Shown here in pieces: positions 1 through 9,074 of a stretch of 64,000 nucleotides of DNA. The first letter of the stretch is position 1; each line of letters opens with the position of its first letter. A program made the translations under genes and the position numbers. The notes under the pieces were generated by a model. That model saw only the letters and a program-made list of their open reading frames with translations, searched no databases and had not been told where the DNA came from. Where the stretch lies: the NCBI RefSeq assembly GCF_022549495.1, contig NZ_JAKZGD010000006.1, forward strand, positions 62,001 through 126,000. The letters are read 5' to 3'. The stretch is from Acinetobacter sp. ANC 4805 (GTDB lineage: Bacteria; Pseudomonadota; Gammaproteobacteria; Pseudomonadales; Moraxellaceae).

Positions 1-544
<544 letters not shown>

Positions 545-547
545 TTA

Positions 548-561
548 TGCAACATATTGCA
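548..561. promoter_or_regulatory. Palindromic operator candidate 2 between fadH and padR
   Basis: TGCAAC-AT-ATTGCA matches the palindrome at 506-519 in 11 of 14 positions, all differences being central. It sits directly upstream of padR, so binding here would be expected to affect padR itself (autoregulation) and, through the pair, fadH. Inference from position. Confidence 0.5.
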
Positions 562-596
562 TAATTCTGATGAGTCATTTTTTATTACGGATCATC

Positions 597-1157
597 ATGT
601 CACTTGCCCATGTTTTATTGACGAGCTTATTAGAAAAGCCAAGTACTGGTTTTGAGTTAGCGCGTCGCTTTGACCGTTCAATGGGCTTCTTTTGGAACGC
701 GACTCATCAGCAAATTTACCGTGAACTCAATGGTATGCTTAAAAAAGGATGGATTTCAACCTTAGAAGAACAAGCAGCAAATAGCCGAAAAAAAACCTAT
801 CAGGTTGAACAACTCGGAAGAATACAACTCGCAACATGGATTGAACAGCAAAGTGAACCTGCACAGCTTCGTGATGACCTCATGGTCAGATTAAGAGCCG
901 AAGCACAACTCGGTGGTAACAATATATTGCCAGAATTAGAACGGCACTTAGAACTTCACAAGGAAAAACTCGGTCTTTACCAAACAATCCATGATAAAGA
1001 CTTTAAAAATAACGAACCTACTAGCCGTATTCTTTTTATCCATAAAATGATTTTGGAACTCGGTATCATTAAAGAAATTGAATGGATAAAATGGCTAGAA
1101 CGAATGATTCCACAACTTAAACAGTTCGAGCAAATAAACGAAATTGGAGAACAATGA
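597..1157 (+). CDS. PadR family transcriptional regulator
   Basis: About 186 residues. The N-terminal 75 residues form the PadR winged helix, with the typical opening MSLAHVLLTSL, then TGFELARRF and HQQIYRELNGMLKKGWI; the rest is the alpha-helical C-terminal dimerisation domain (Vir_C type). An in-frame ATG at 570 would add nine residues; 597 is preferred because family members begin with this motif. No convincing Shine-Dalgarno is visible for either. The stop overlaps the next gene's start, so it is co-transcribed with the alpha/beta hydrolase. Its ligand is unknown; neighbours suggest an acyl or aromatic ester compound. Confidence 0.88.
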   Translation: MSLAHVLLTSLLEKPSTGFELARRFDRSMGFFWNATHQQIYRELNGMLKKGWISTLEEQAANSRKKTYQVEQLGRIQLATWIEQQSEPAQLRDDLMVRLRAEAQLGGNNILPELERHLELHKEKLGLYQTIHDKDFKNNEPTSRILFIHKMILELGIIKEIEWIKWLERMIPQLKQFEQINEIGEQ

Positions 1158-2062
1158 TGCCGTTCTATACGATGCCTGATCAAGAAAAATTATTTGTCCG
1201 ACGTATAGGTGAAGGAGAACCTGTACTCGTACTGTCAGGACTTGGCATGCAAAGTTGGCAATGGCTTCCTTTTTTATTTACGAGTCGTAAAAAATACGAA
1301 TTTATCATTCCAGATTGGCGTGGTTTTGGTGGCTCTAAAGACTGTGCTATACCCAACAAAGATGCTATTTCTAGCCATTGGGACGATATAGATTCACTTA
1401 TTCAACAACTTAAATTAGATCAGTTTATCCTGATCGGTTATTCCATGGGTGCAACCACAGCCATGCATGGGATGAAACATGGCGGCTTGGGGCAAAAACT
1501 CAAAGCCTACTTACATATTGATCAAACCCCCAAAATTGCTGTAGACAACACTTGGCAATATGGCTTATTTGGGCAAAAACAGGCACGTTTTAAAAATCTA
1601 CTCCTCAATATTCAAACACTTTTATTAGAAAATAGATTTGCACAGCGACTCGATGACTTACCAAGTGATATTCGTTATAAACTCGTAAGCTTATGGGGTG
1701 CATTTATTGAATTACAAAGCAGCAATACATATAGCCCCAAAATCTTTAAACTTGCCCTAAATCGACCGTTACTACAAAAATATTTACTCCCGATTCAACG
1801 TCTTGATTACTTGCTATGGTATGTAGAAAACTATTTAAACCATGACGAAGACTATCGAGAGGCAATTAGCCAAGTTAGTTGTCCAACTACATTCTTTATT
1901 GGTCGTGAATCAAGTCTGTATGCTGAAACAGGACAAACTATTGTGGCCAAAAGTCTAGCAGATGCCAAAACAGTTTATTTCGAGCATTCTGGTCATACAC
2001 CACTGATTACTGAACCAAGAAAATTTAGTCAGGAAATTGGCAAATTTTTACAAGAAGCCTAA
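1154..2062 (+). CDS. Alpha/beta hydrolase
   Basis: 302 residues. The nucleophile elbow G-Y-S-M-G is at residues 95-99 (Ser97), an oxyanion-type segment LSGLGMQSW lies near residue 30, DWRGFGGS near residue 54, and the catalytic His is probably in HSGHTPLI near residue 280. These are the marks of the alpha/beta-hydrolase fold. ATG at 1154 overlaps the padR stop (ATGA); a second ATG at 1157 is equally possible, with GGAG just upstream. Substrate unknown. Forms an operon with the PadR regulator, which probably controls it. Confidence 0.85.
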   Translation: MMPFYTMPDQEKLFVRRIGEGEPVLVLSGLGMQSWQWLPFLFTSRKKYEFIIPDWRGFGGSKDCAIPNKDAISSHWDDIDSLIQQLKLDQFILIGYSMGATTAMHGMKHGGLGQKLKAYLHIDQTPKIAVDNTWQYGLFGQKQARFKNLLLNIQTLLLENRFAQRLDDLPSDIRYKLVSLWGAFIELQSSNTYSPKIFKLALNRPLLQKYLLPIQRLDYLLWYVENYLNHDEDYREAISQVSCPTTFFIGRESSLYAETGQTIVAKSLADAKTVYFEHSGHTPLITEPRKFSQEIGKFLQEA

Positions 2063-2080
2063 TTTATTTAGGCTATTTTT
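2056..2080 (+). terminator. Rho-independent terminator after the padR-hydrolase operon
   Basis: AGCCTAA / TTAGGCT stem of 7 bp with a 5-nt loop, followed by ATTTTT. The stem begins within the last codons of the hydrolase. Confidence 0.75.
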
Positions 2081-2247
2081 GGATAGAGAGTGCGATTGTC
2101 TCGCTTACTCTCTTCTTATTGAAACACATGATTCAAAGTTGATATTTTTCGATCAGACTCTAAATTTCTACAAAATAATCCATATGTTTACACTTAGACT
2201 CTAAACTTTGCTATATTTAATAAAAATATTAGAGCCTAGGTGTAAAG

Positions 2248-3483
2248 ATGAAAACACCCAAAATCCGTAGAGAAGCTTATTTAAACTTTTTACATACATG
2301 GCAAGAGCGTGATGTGATTAAAGTGCTTTCAGGTGTACGCCGCTCAGGGAAATCAACGTTATTAGCATCATTTCAGCAGGATCTACTTACGCAAGGTGTA
2401 CAAGCTGAAAATATTATTGCGATTAACTTTGAACTGATGGAGTTTGAAGAGCTCACCGACTACCGCAAATTACATCAATATATTTTAGCTAAAGTAGATC
2501 AAAACAAACAAAATTATGTTTTTTTAGATGAAATTCAGCATGTTCCTCAATTTGAAAAAGTCGTTGATTCTTTATATGTCCGAGACTATATCGATTTATA
2601 TATTACAGGTTCAAATGCCTTTTTTCTAAGTGGAGAATTAGCCACATTACTGACTGGACGCTACATTGAACAACATATCCTACCGCTCTCTTTTCAAGAA
2701 TTTAAACAATGGCATGTAGAAAATAACCCGATCATTCAACAATTATCCAACCGTGATTTATATGCCATGTATATACGCAGTAGTTTTCCCTACACCCTTG
2801 CAATGCACAGTAATCAGGAAACCTATGATTATTTGCAAGCCGTATATGCAAGTATCATGTTTAAAGATGTCATACCACGTCTAAATACTGCCGATGTCAA
2901 TTCATTAGAACGTGTAGCAAAATATTTAGCCAGTGTCACTGGCTCCCCTATTTCAATCAATAAAATCAAAAACACATTTGTATCAAGCGGCGTAAAAATT
3001 TCCTTTGAAACTGTAAAACGTTATATTCAAGGCTTACAAGATAGTTTACTTTTTTATAGTGCCTCACAATTCAAAGTTCGTGGTCGTGAGCTATTACAGT
3101 CATCTGAAAAATATTATTTGGTTGATGTTGGTCTACGTCGCATTATGCTGCCAGATGCCAATGCCGATCAGGGACATATTTTAGAAAATGTAATCTACTT
3201 AGAATTGATACGGCGGGGCTATACTGTATATGTAGGTCGAGTCGATGAATATGAAATTGATTTTGTGGCTGTCGATACCCTACAGAATTTGACGTATTAT
3301 CAAGTCGCCTTAGAGACACTTAACGAAGATACATTGGCGCGAGAATTGCGTCCACTACAAAAAATATCTGACTCATATCCCAAGTATCTATTGACCTTAG
3401 ACCCGATTGGCATGGAAGCAAATTACAATGGTATTGTAAAAATGAATGCCTTAGATTGGTTACTGTCCAAAGAAAACTTGTAA
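2248..3483 (+). CDS. ATP-binding protein, AAA_14 plus DUF4143
   Basis: 411 residues. Walker A SGVRRSGKST is at 28-37 and Walker B VFLDE at 91-95. The C-terminal half has the DUF4143 signature (YYLVDVGLRR, then an acidic EIDFVAV followed by YYQVAL), which resembles a PD-(D/E)xK nuclease core. Such proteins are widespread, often mobile between strains, and mostly without assigned function; roles in toxin-antitoxin-like or stress systems are sometimes proposed. AGGTG precedes the ATG. It is a single-gene unit flanked by hairpins on both sides, which fits an independently acquired gene. Confidence 0.85.
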   Translation: MKTPKIRREAYLNFLHTWQERDVIKVLSGVRRSGKSTLLASFQQDLLTQGVQAENIIAINFELMEFEELTDYRKLHQYILAKVDQNKQNYVFLDEIQHVPQFEKVVDSLYVRDYIDLYITGSNAFFLSGELATLLTGRYIEQHILPLSFQEFKQWHVENNPIIQQLSNRDLYAMYIRSSFPYTLAMHSNQETYDYLQAVYASIMFKDVIPRLNTADVNSLERVAKYLASVTGSPISINKIKNTFVSSGVKISFETVKRYIQGLQDSLLFYSASQFKVRGRELLQSSEKYYLVDVGLRRIMLPDANADQGHILENVIYLELIRRGYTVYVGRVDEYEIDFVAVDTLQNLTYYQVALETLNEDTLARELRPLQKISDSYPKYLLTLDPIGMEANYNGIVKMNALDWLLSKENL

Positions 3484-3508
3484 TTGATTACAAAAATTAC
3501 CCTAGTGA

Positions 3509-3542
3509 TGTTAAATAGCCTCGTTATTCAGGCTATTTAACA
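3509..3542. terminator. Long perfect hairpin after the DUF4143 ATPase
   Basis: 12-bp perfect stem (TGTTAAATAGCC / GGCTATTTAACA) with a 10-nt loop. There is no strong T-run after it on the plus strand, so termination efficiency is uncertain. Confidence 0.55.
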
Positions 3543-3588
3543 TTCTATAACTTATACTTTTCTATCAATAATATGTAAGAACATTTTT

Positions 3589-4377
3589 ATGAATAAAAAT
3601 CACAAAATAAAAGGCATCATCTTCGATATCGATGGAACATTAATTTTAAACGGTCAAGCTCTTTTGGGTGCAATTGAAACAATCAATATCCTTCGCAAAG
3701 CAGGCATATTATTGCGCTTTGTTACCAATACCACCACAAGAACATCCGAGCAATTAGGCTCATCATTAAGAGTTTTGAACTTTAATCTCCAAGATGATGA
3801 AATTGTAACTTCAGTTAGTGCATGCATCAAATTTATCAACAAAAACTATCCTAAAAAATCAGGTTTTTTAGCGATTCCAGAAACAATAACACCTCAGTTT
3901 TCCATGATAAAACAAACCAAAGACAACCCTGACTTTGTTGTACTGGGTGATTTAGACGAAGCTTTTGACTATGCTGTTTTGAATCAGGTTTTTAACTATG
4001 TAAGAGCTGGAGCTCAGTTGATCACTTTTCACAGCAATCTTTATTTTTTTCGTGAAGAAAGAACTTGGTTAGATAGTGGTGCTTTTACTTTTGCATTAGA
4101 AAAAGCGACTGGTAAAAAAGCCTTCGTCACAGGAAAACCTGCTTCTGAAATGTTCGAAAGTGCAGTTACTTCTATGGGGTTAAATAAAAATGAAGTCATC
4201 GTTATTGGCGATGATGTATTGACCGATATACAAGGTGCACATAACTCAGGCTTAATAGGATATTTAGTCGCAACTGGAAAATTTAAACCTGAACATTTAA
4301 TTGAATATCACATCACGCCAGAACATCATCTCCATAATATTCGTGGCATTATCAACATTCTAGATATAGATGAATAA
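3589..4377 (+). CDS. HAD-superfamily phosphatase, NagD/HDHD2-like
   Basis: 262 residues. HAD motif I DIDGT is near residue 13, with Asp as nucleophile in the family; motif II VTNTTTR is near residue 45, the Lys region is GKPASEMF, and motif IV is VIGDDVLTDI near residue 207. The large cap between motifs II and III matches class IIA HADs (NagD, pyridoxal/4-nitrophenyl phosphatases). Likely a cytoplasmic phosphatase of small phosphorylated metabolites; the exact substrate cannot be read from sequence. Monocistronic, convergent with the DAHP synthase gene across a shared terminator. Confidence 0.85.
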   Translation: MNKNHKIKGIIFDIDGTLILNGQALLGAIETINILRKAGILLRFVTNTTTRTSEQLGSSLRVLNFNLQDDEIVTSVSACIKFINKNYPKKSGFLAIPETITPQFSMIKQTKDNPDFVVLGDLDEAFDYAVLNQVFNYVRAGAQLITFHSNLYFFREERTWLDSGAFTFALEKATGKKAFVTGKPASEMFESAVTSMGLNKNEVIVIGDDVLTDIQGAHNSGLIGYLVATGKFKPEHLIEYHITPEHHLHNIRGIINILDIDE

Positions 4378-4420
4378 AGTAGCATCGACGAGAAAACGTC
4401 AAAAACTATCATTTTAAAAT

Positions 4421-4461
4421 GATAAATCAGCCAATCTAATTTATAAATTGGCTGATTTATC
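4421..4461. terminator. Bidirectional terminator between HAD phosphatase and DAHP synthase
   Basis: 15-bp perfect stem (GATAAATCAGCCAAT and its complement) with an 11-nt loop, sitting between two convergent genes. AT tracts on both sides would serve both directions. Confidence 0.75.
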
Positions 4462-4468
4462 TATAGTT

Positions 4469-5509
4469 TTAGTGCGTTCTCATCTGCTCAGCCATATCCA
4501 ATAATACTTGTTCAGTTTTATCCCAACCTAAACAACCATCTGTCACTGACTGACCATAAGTCATATCACAAGAAATCTTTTGATTCCCATCCACTAAGTG
4601 ACTCTCAATCATTACACCACGTACTTTTGACTCAGCACGCTCCGCAACGATTTGCTTTAAAACATGTGGTTGCTGCAATGGATCTTTGCCACTATTCCCA
4701 TGACTACAGTCAATCACCAATGCAGGCAAATGCTTATGTCTGAAGTGCATGGCTTGAACTGAAGCCAAATCATAGTTCGTACCATGATTTGAGCCACGTA
4801 AAATTAAATGCGGTAATGGATTACCATCACTATGCAAAATTGCAGGTAAGCCTTGTTGTGTCATGCCTAAAAATTGATGACCATGAAGCGCAGATTGAAT
4901 CGCATCTAAAGCAATTTGAATCGAACCATCTGTACCATTCTTAAAGCCAATGCTGTATGGCATATGGCTCGAAATTTCACGATGAATTTGTGATTCACTG
5001 GTACGCGCACCAATTGCACCCCAAGCTAATAAATCATCAAAATAACCTGTTGCCATTGGGCTTAAAATCTCACTTGCAATTGGCAAGCCTTTTTCAATTA
5101 ACTGAATATAAAGTTCACGAGATTTTTCTAAACCAAGTTGTAAATCAGATGATCCATCTAAATTTGGGTCATATAAAAAACCTTTCCAGCCCACAGTCGT
5201 ACGTGGTTTCTCAATATAGGCACGCATGACAAGAAAAATCTGATCTTTAACTTGTTCTTGTAGTTGTTGTAGACGATCAGCATATTCTAGAACTGCAATA
5301 GGATCATGAATCGAGCAAGGACCAGTAATCACCATTAGACGATGATCTTGTCCTGATAAAATATTTTGAATCGTTTGACGATGTTTTAAAATTTGCTGCG
5401 CCAAAGTTGCAGACAACGGATACTGTGCTTTGAGTTGTGATGGCAAGCTAAGCATTAATTCTTTTGAATAAGTTTGTGATTGTGTCAAAGCAGTGTTTAA
5501 AGCATTCAT
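4469..5509 (-). CDS. aroG: 3-deoxy-7-phosphoheptulonate synthase (DAHP synthase, class I)
   Basis: 346 residues, close to the 350 of the E. coli AroF/G/H enzymes. It catalyses the first step of the shikimate pathway, from phosphoenolpyruvate and erythrose 4-phosphate. Visible signatures are ITGPCSIHD, RAYIEKPRTTVGWKG, LPIASEILSPMATGYF, GARTSESQIHRE, the metal-site segment VIDCSHGNSGKDP and GVMIESHLVDGNQ. The isozyme (Phe-, Tyr- or Trp-sensitive) cannot be settled by eye, so the symbol is provisional. AAGGAA lies 8 nt before the ATG. Upstream lie two aromatic-rich leader peptides and a terminator (5547-5808), which points to control by aromatic amino acid supply. Confidence 0.93.
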   Translation of the reverse strand: MNALNTALTQSQTYSKELMLSLPSQLKAQYPLSATLAQQILKHRQTIQNILSGQDHRLMVITGPCSIHDPIAVLEYADRLQQLQEQVKDQIFLVMRAYIEKPRTTVGWKGFLYDPNLDGSSDLQLGLEKSRELYIQLIEKGLPIASEILSPMATGYFDDLLAWGAIGARTSESQIHREISSHMPYSIGFKNGTDGSIQIALDAIQSALHGHQFLGMTQQGLPAILHSDGNPLPHLILRGSNHGTNYDLASVQAMHFRHKHLPALVIDCSHGNSGKDPLQQPHVLKQIVAERAESKVRGVMIESHLVDGNQKISCDMTYGQSVTDGCLGWDKTEQVLLDMAEQMRTH

Positions 5510-5523
5510 TATTCATTTCCTTT

Positions 5524-5540
5524 GGACTGTCCTCCAGTCC
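5524..5540 (-). promoter_or_regulatory. Small hairpin before the DAHP synthase ribosome binding site
   Basis: On the transcript GGACTG-GAGGA-CAGTCC forms a 6-bp stem, located between the stop of leader peptide 2 and the Shine-Dalgarno AAGGAA. It has no T-run, so any effect would be on translation or coupling rather than termination. Function inferred. Confidence 0.4.
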
Positions 5541-5546
5541 GAATAT

Positions 5547-5639
5547 TTATTTGAGCAAGTGTGATCTAAGCGATGTTGATTTCTTTGCAAAGTAAAACCA
5601 AGAAGTCTTGCTAAAATATGAAAAGTTGAATGTAAACAT
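5547..5639 (-). CDS. Leader peptide 2 of DAHP synthase, Phe-rich (30 aa)
   Basis: ATG preceded by AGGAGA at 6-nt spacing, the best ribosome binding site in this region. The peptide starts MFTFNFSYFSKTSWFYFAKK and continues ten more residues to TAA. Nine of the first 17 residues are Phe, Tyr or Trp (6 F, 2 Y, 1 W), far above chance. It lies after the terminator at 5681-5703 and ends 37 nt before the DAHP synthase ATG. That position fits translational attenuation or coupling rather than classical transcription attenuation. Could also be a chance ORF, but the composition, start signals and location together argue otherwise. Confidence 0.6.
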   Translation of the reverse strand: MFTFNFSYFSKTSWFYFAKKSTSLRSHLLK

Positions 5640-5673
5640 GGTATTTCTCCTAAAATGATAAAGGTTAAAGCAT

Positions 5674-5703
5674 AAAAAAACCTGATCGGTGTTGCCGATC
5701 AGG
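5674..5703 (-). terminator. Attenuator terminator in the DAHP synthase leader
   Basis: On the minus strand CCTGATCGG-CAACA-CCGATCAGG forms a perfect 9-bp stem followed by seven T. It sits between leader peptide 1 and leader peptide 2, well inside the 5' region, so it would abort transcription before DAHP synthase. Upstream segments at 5740-5752 and 5716-5722 are complementary to parts of it. Confidence 0.85.
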
Positions 5704-5715
5704 TATTAACTGGTT

Positions 5716-5752
5716 GGGCAACTTTTCCGCTGCCCGAAACGCATCAGGCAAC
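5716..5752 (-). promoter_or_regulatory. Competing antiterminator segments of the DAHP synthase attenuator
   Basis: Transcript segments: 1 = GTTGCCTGAT (5752-5743), 2 = GGGCAGC (5735-5729), 3 = GTTGCCC (5722-5716). Segment 2 pairs with 3 (7 bp, one G-U) or with segment 1 (6 bp, one G-U). Segment 1 can also pair with GATCGGCAAC of the terminator 5' arm and loop (9 bp with one bulge), which would open the terminator. Segment 1 begins 2 nt after the stop codon of leader peptide 1, so a ribosome on that stop would mask it. Pairings were read by eye, without energy calculation. Confidence 0.6.
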
Positions 5753-5754
5753 TG

Positions 5755-5808
5755 TCAATAGTGCCAAAAATAAAAATATGCGTTTGTGTTTACAGTATGC
5801 TTTAACAT
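5755..5808 (-). CDS. Leader peptide 1 of DAHP synthase, ending YFYFWHY (17 aa)
   Basis: MLKHTVNTNAYFYFWHY then TGA. Residues 11-17 hold three Tyr, two Phe, one Trp and one His. The stop is 2 nt before a chain of competing hairpins ending in a T-run terminator, which is the layout of ribosome-mediated attenuators such as trp and phe leaders. The start has no strong Shine-Dalgarno (only GAAAT upstream), the weak point of the call. The mixed Tyr/Phe/Trp codons suggest sensing of general aromatic shortage, in keeping with the first enzyme of the common pathway. Confidence 0.72.
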   Translation of the reverse strand: MLKHTVNTNAYFYFWHY

Positions 5809-6088
5809 GTTTATTTCAAATATCTAAAAACTGTTTCTAACTATTAAAGTACGCACTATTTCAGCATTTGACAAGTGTTTTTTATCTTTTTTAATCGGAA
5901 TATTTCACGCTGAGTTAATTTAGAATTCAAGCAATTAGAACCTTAACTGATTAAGCACATATTTACGAATCACAAACCTATTGCCGCATTGAGCATATCA
6001 TCAGATATTCTTAATGATTCCAACTAAATAGCAATATCGTTTAGAATCAATACTACGCAAAAAAACTCTATTTTCTTTAAGATAACAA

Positions 6089-6451
6089 TTAACGCACCAA
6101 ACCTTGAGGCTGTAAAATAATCATTGCTGCTCCACATAAAACAACTGCACCACCCAATACATCCCAACGAGTTAATGCCACTTGATCAACATAGCGTAAC
6201 CACATCAATGCTGTGAAAATATAGATGCCACCATATGCCGCATAAATACGACCTGACGCAACTGGATGCAACGTCAATAGCCACACAAAAATAGCTAAAC
6301 TTAAAGCAGTCGGTATCCAAAGCCAATTTGATTTTCCCTGATTTAAAATCAGATAAGGAAAATAACAACCCAAGATTTCAGCAATTGCTGTGATGAAAAA
6401 TAACCCAAATACTTTAAGTACTTGGGTTATCGAGAAAGACAATTCAAACAT
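6089..6451 (-). CDS. ynfA: YnfA/UPF0060 family small membrane protein
   Basis: 120 residues with four hydrophobic segments, and the family signature [11 protein letters not shown] near residue 24 and [12 protein letters not shown] near residue 67. YnfA proteins resemble small multidrug resistance transporters, but their physiological substrate is not settled. The TAATG overlap with the end of clpA shows translational coupling at the distal end of the clpA transcript. Slightly longer than the usual 108 residues because of an N-terminal extension. Confidence 0.9.
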   Translation of the reverse strand: MFELSFSITQVLKVFGLFFITAIAEILGCYFPYLILNQGKSNWLWIPTALSLAIFVWLLTLHPVASGRIYAAYGGIYIFTALMWLRYVDQVALTRWDVLGGAVVLCGAAMIILQPQGLVR

Positions 6452-8736
6452 TAAGCAGGTTCAGCACTCGGATTAATATGGTCTTCAAAGACTTCCAATT
6501 TTAGACCAACTTCTTTGCCATTTTCTGTTTTCACAGAAACCGCAACATTACCGCCATGTTCAGCAAGCTCACCAAACAGAATCATTTCAGCAAGCGGTTT
6601 TTTCAAATGCTCTTGAATCAAACGTTGCATTGGACGTGCACCCATGAGACGGTCATAACCATTCGTTGATAACCAATCACGCGCGCTTTGATCAACCTCA
6701 AGCATCACTTGCTTATCATCTAATTGTGCTTGAAGCTCTGTTAAGAATTTATCAACAACAGATTCAATAATCGTGGTTGGTAAAGACTTAAATTGAATCA
6801 CACCATCTAAACGGTTACGGAATTCAGGCGAGAATGCACGTTTCATTGCATCCTGATTGTCTGCACTATGATCTTGTTCTGTGAAACCAATACTCGCACG
6901 CACAATACTTTCTGCACCAATATTTGTGGTGAGAACAATAATCACATTTCTGAAATCAGACTTGCGACCATTGTTGTCAGTTAAAGCACCATGATCCATC
7001 ACTTGTAATAACAAGTTGAATACATCTGGATGGGCTTTTTCAATTTCATCTAGCAATAAGACACAATGCGGATTTTTATGAATCGCATCGGTAAGCAAAC
7101 CACCTTGATCATACCCAACATAACCAGGAGGCGCACCAATCAAACGTGAAACCGCATGGCGCTCCATATACTCTGACATATCAAAGCGAACCAATTCCAC
7201 ACCTAACAACTTAGCAAGTTGCTTAGTGACTTCAGTTTTACCTACACCTGTTGGACCCGCAAATACAAAACTACCCACTGGTTTATCTGGTGCTTTTAAA
7301 CCTGCACGAGATAGCTTGATTGCTGATGCTAATGCAGTAATCGCCTCATCTTGACCAAATACTACTCGTTTCAAATCACGTTCTAAATTCTCAAGTACGC
7401 TCTTATCATCTTTAGACACCGTTTTTGGTGGGATACGTGCGATCTTAGAGACAATATCTTCAATGTTTTCAACTGAAATCGTTGTACCATCGACTTCAGC
7501 TTTAAGACGGCGTTGCGCACCCGCCTCATCAATCACATCAATTGCTTTGTCTGGTAAAAAGCGATCATTAATAAATTTCGCTGATAACTCTACAGCAGCA
7601 ACTAAAGCTTTATCATCGTATTCAACATGGTGAAAATCTTCAAACTTGCTTTTCAAGCCACGTAAAATATCAATTGTTTCACCAATACTTGGTTCATTGA
7701 CATCAATTTTTTGGAAACGGCGTGATAAAGCATGGTCTTTTTCAAACACTTGACGGTATTCTTGGAATGTTGTCGAACCAATGCAGCGTAGACTACCGTT
7801 TGCTAGAGCTGGTTTAATCAAATTCGATGCATCCATTGTACTGCCCATACTTGAGCCAGCACCAATAATCATATGAATTTCATCAATGAATAGAATTGCA
7901 TTTGGATTCTTTTTCAAAGCATTCAACAATTGTTTTAAACGCTTTTCAAAATCACCACGATATTTTGTACCAGCAACCAATGCACCAATGTCCAAGCTAT
8001 AGACTTCAGCATTTGCAAGTGGTTTCGGTGCTTTACCATTGACGATCAACCACGCCAAACCTTCAGCAATCGAGGTTTTACCTACACCAGGATCACCTAC
8101 TAACAGTGGATTATTTTTACGGCGACGGCATAATATCTGCGCCGCACGCTCAATCTCTTTCTCACGTCCAATTAAAGGATCTGTTTTGCCTTTTTGTGCT
8201 TCAATATTTAAGTTAAGCGTATATTGTTCCAATGGGCCTGCATTTGCTGAAGCCGCATTTTCACCTTCGATATCTTCAACCTCCTCTTCAACTTGAATCT
8301 CATCTTTTCGTGTGCCATGAGATAAGTATTGAGTTAAGGTCAAACGATTAATTTGATGGCGTTTAAGCAAATAAACTGCGAAAGAATCTCGCTCAGAATA
8401 CATTGCAACTAAAACATCAGCACCTTCAACTGTGCGATCCCCACCACTTGATTGAACATGGAAAATTGCACGTTGCAAGATTCGATCAAAACTTTCGGTT
8501 GGATGTGGTGCTTGTTCACTATTATCACCAAGTTTTGGGGTATGTTGCTCTACATATTCCTCTAATTCTTTACGCAAAGTAACGATATCAGCACCACATG
8601 CTTTTAGTGCATTTACAGCTGAATCATTATCAAGTAAGGCAAGCAACAAATGCTCAACTGTCAGAAACTCATGTCTCTTTTGACGAGCCATGCTAACAGC
8701 CAAACGTAACGATACTTCTAATTGACGACTGAGCAT
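6451..8736 (-). CDS. clpA: ATP-dependent Clp protease ATP-binding subunit ClpA
   Basis: 761 residues against 758 in E. coli. Order: double Clp N-domain (1-145), acidic linker near 146-168, AAA module 1 with Walker A GDPGVGKT at 214-221 and [12 protein letters not shown] module 2 with GPTGVGKTE in its first half, and the ClpP-docking IGF loop in RASIGFTEQ. It unfolds substrates and feeds them to ClpP; ClpS adapts it to N-degron substrates. clpS lies upstream on the same strand with a 550-bp spacer holding a clpS relic, so the two genes are probably not one tight operon here. Confidence 0.97.
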   Translation of the reverse strand: MLSRQLEVSLRLAVSMARQKRHEFLTVEHLLLALLDNDSAVNALKACGADIVTLRKELEEYVEQHTPKLGDNSEQAPHPTESFDRILQRAIFHVQSSGGDRTVEGADVLVAMYSERDSFAVYLLKRHQINRLTLTQYLSHGTRKDEIQVEEEVEDIEGENAASANAGPLEQYTLNLNIEAQKGKTDPLIGREKEIERAAQILCRRRKNNPLLVGDPGVGKTSIAEGLAWLIVNGKAPKPLANAEVYSLDIGALVAGTKYRGDFEKRLKQLLNALKKNPNAILFIDEIHMIIGAGSSMGSTMDASNLIKPALANGSLRCIGSTTFQEYRQVFEKDHALSRRFQKIDVNEPSIGETIDILRGLKSKFEDFHHVEYDDKALVAAVELSAKFINDRFLPDKAIDVIDEAGAQRRLKAEVDGTTISVENIEDIVSKIARIPPKTVSKDDKSVLENLERDLKRVVFGQDEAITALASAIKLSRAGLKAPDKPVGSFVFAGPTGVGKTEVTKQLAKLLGVELVRFDMSEYMERHAVSRLIGAPPGYVGYDQGGLLTDAIHKNPHCVLLLDEIEKAHPDVFNLLLQVMDHGALTDNNGRKSDFRNVIIVLTTNIGAESIVRASIGFTEQDHSADNQDAMKRAFSPEFRNRLDGVIQFKSLPTTIIESVVDKFLTELQAQLDDKQVMLEVDQSARDWLSTNGYDRLMGARPMQRLIQEHLKKPLAEMILFGELAEHGGNVAVSVKTENGKEVGLKLEVFEDHINPSAEPA

Positions 8737-8801
8737 GTAACCCCCTTATATTGTGTGCTCTCTTTGAAAAATGATGACCATTTTAGCAGTAGAGCTAGTT
8801 A

Positions 8802-8960
8802 TTAACTTTGTTTGCCTAGGGTGATGTAAGCGTTATCTAGTATACGTTTACAACAACGCTTTGCTTCATAATCTACAGTTAGCATTAGTTGAGTATCTTG
8901 GTCAAGATTCAAAACAACGTATTGTTGTAAAAATTCAATTACAAAGAGAATATGATCCAC
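8802..8960 (-). pseudogene. Degenerate second copy of clpS (internal fragment)
   Basis: The 52-codon open frame contains LFVIEFLQQYVVLNLDQ followed by DTQLMLTVDYEAK. The intact ClpS nearby has [17 protein letters not shown] and [13 protein letters not shown] in the same order. Identity is obvious over about 32 residues. The flanking parts are gone: the NDDYTPM motif is missing upstream, where a TGA stands directly before the frame, and the C-terminal half after KRCCKR is unrelated. It therefore looks like a relic of a tandem clpS duplication. Expression is not expected. Confidence 0.85.
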
Positions 8961-9074
8961 TCAATTGATCAAAAAGAAAGCAAATCCAAGTGAATATATT
9001 TATTTATCTCGATTCACTCGGATAATACCGACCTCTCTTTCATCATTCACAGCATAGTTGTTCATCTTACATTT

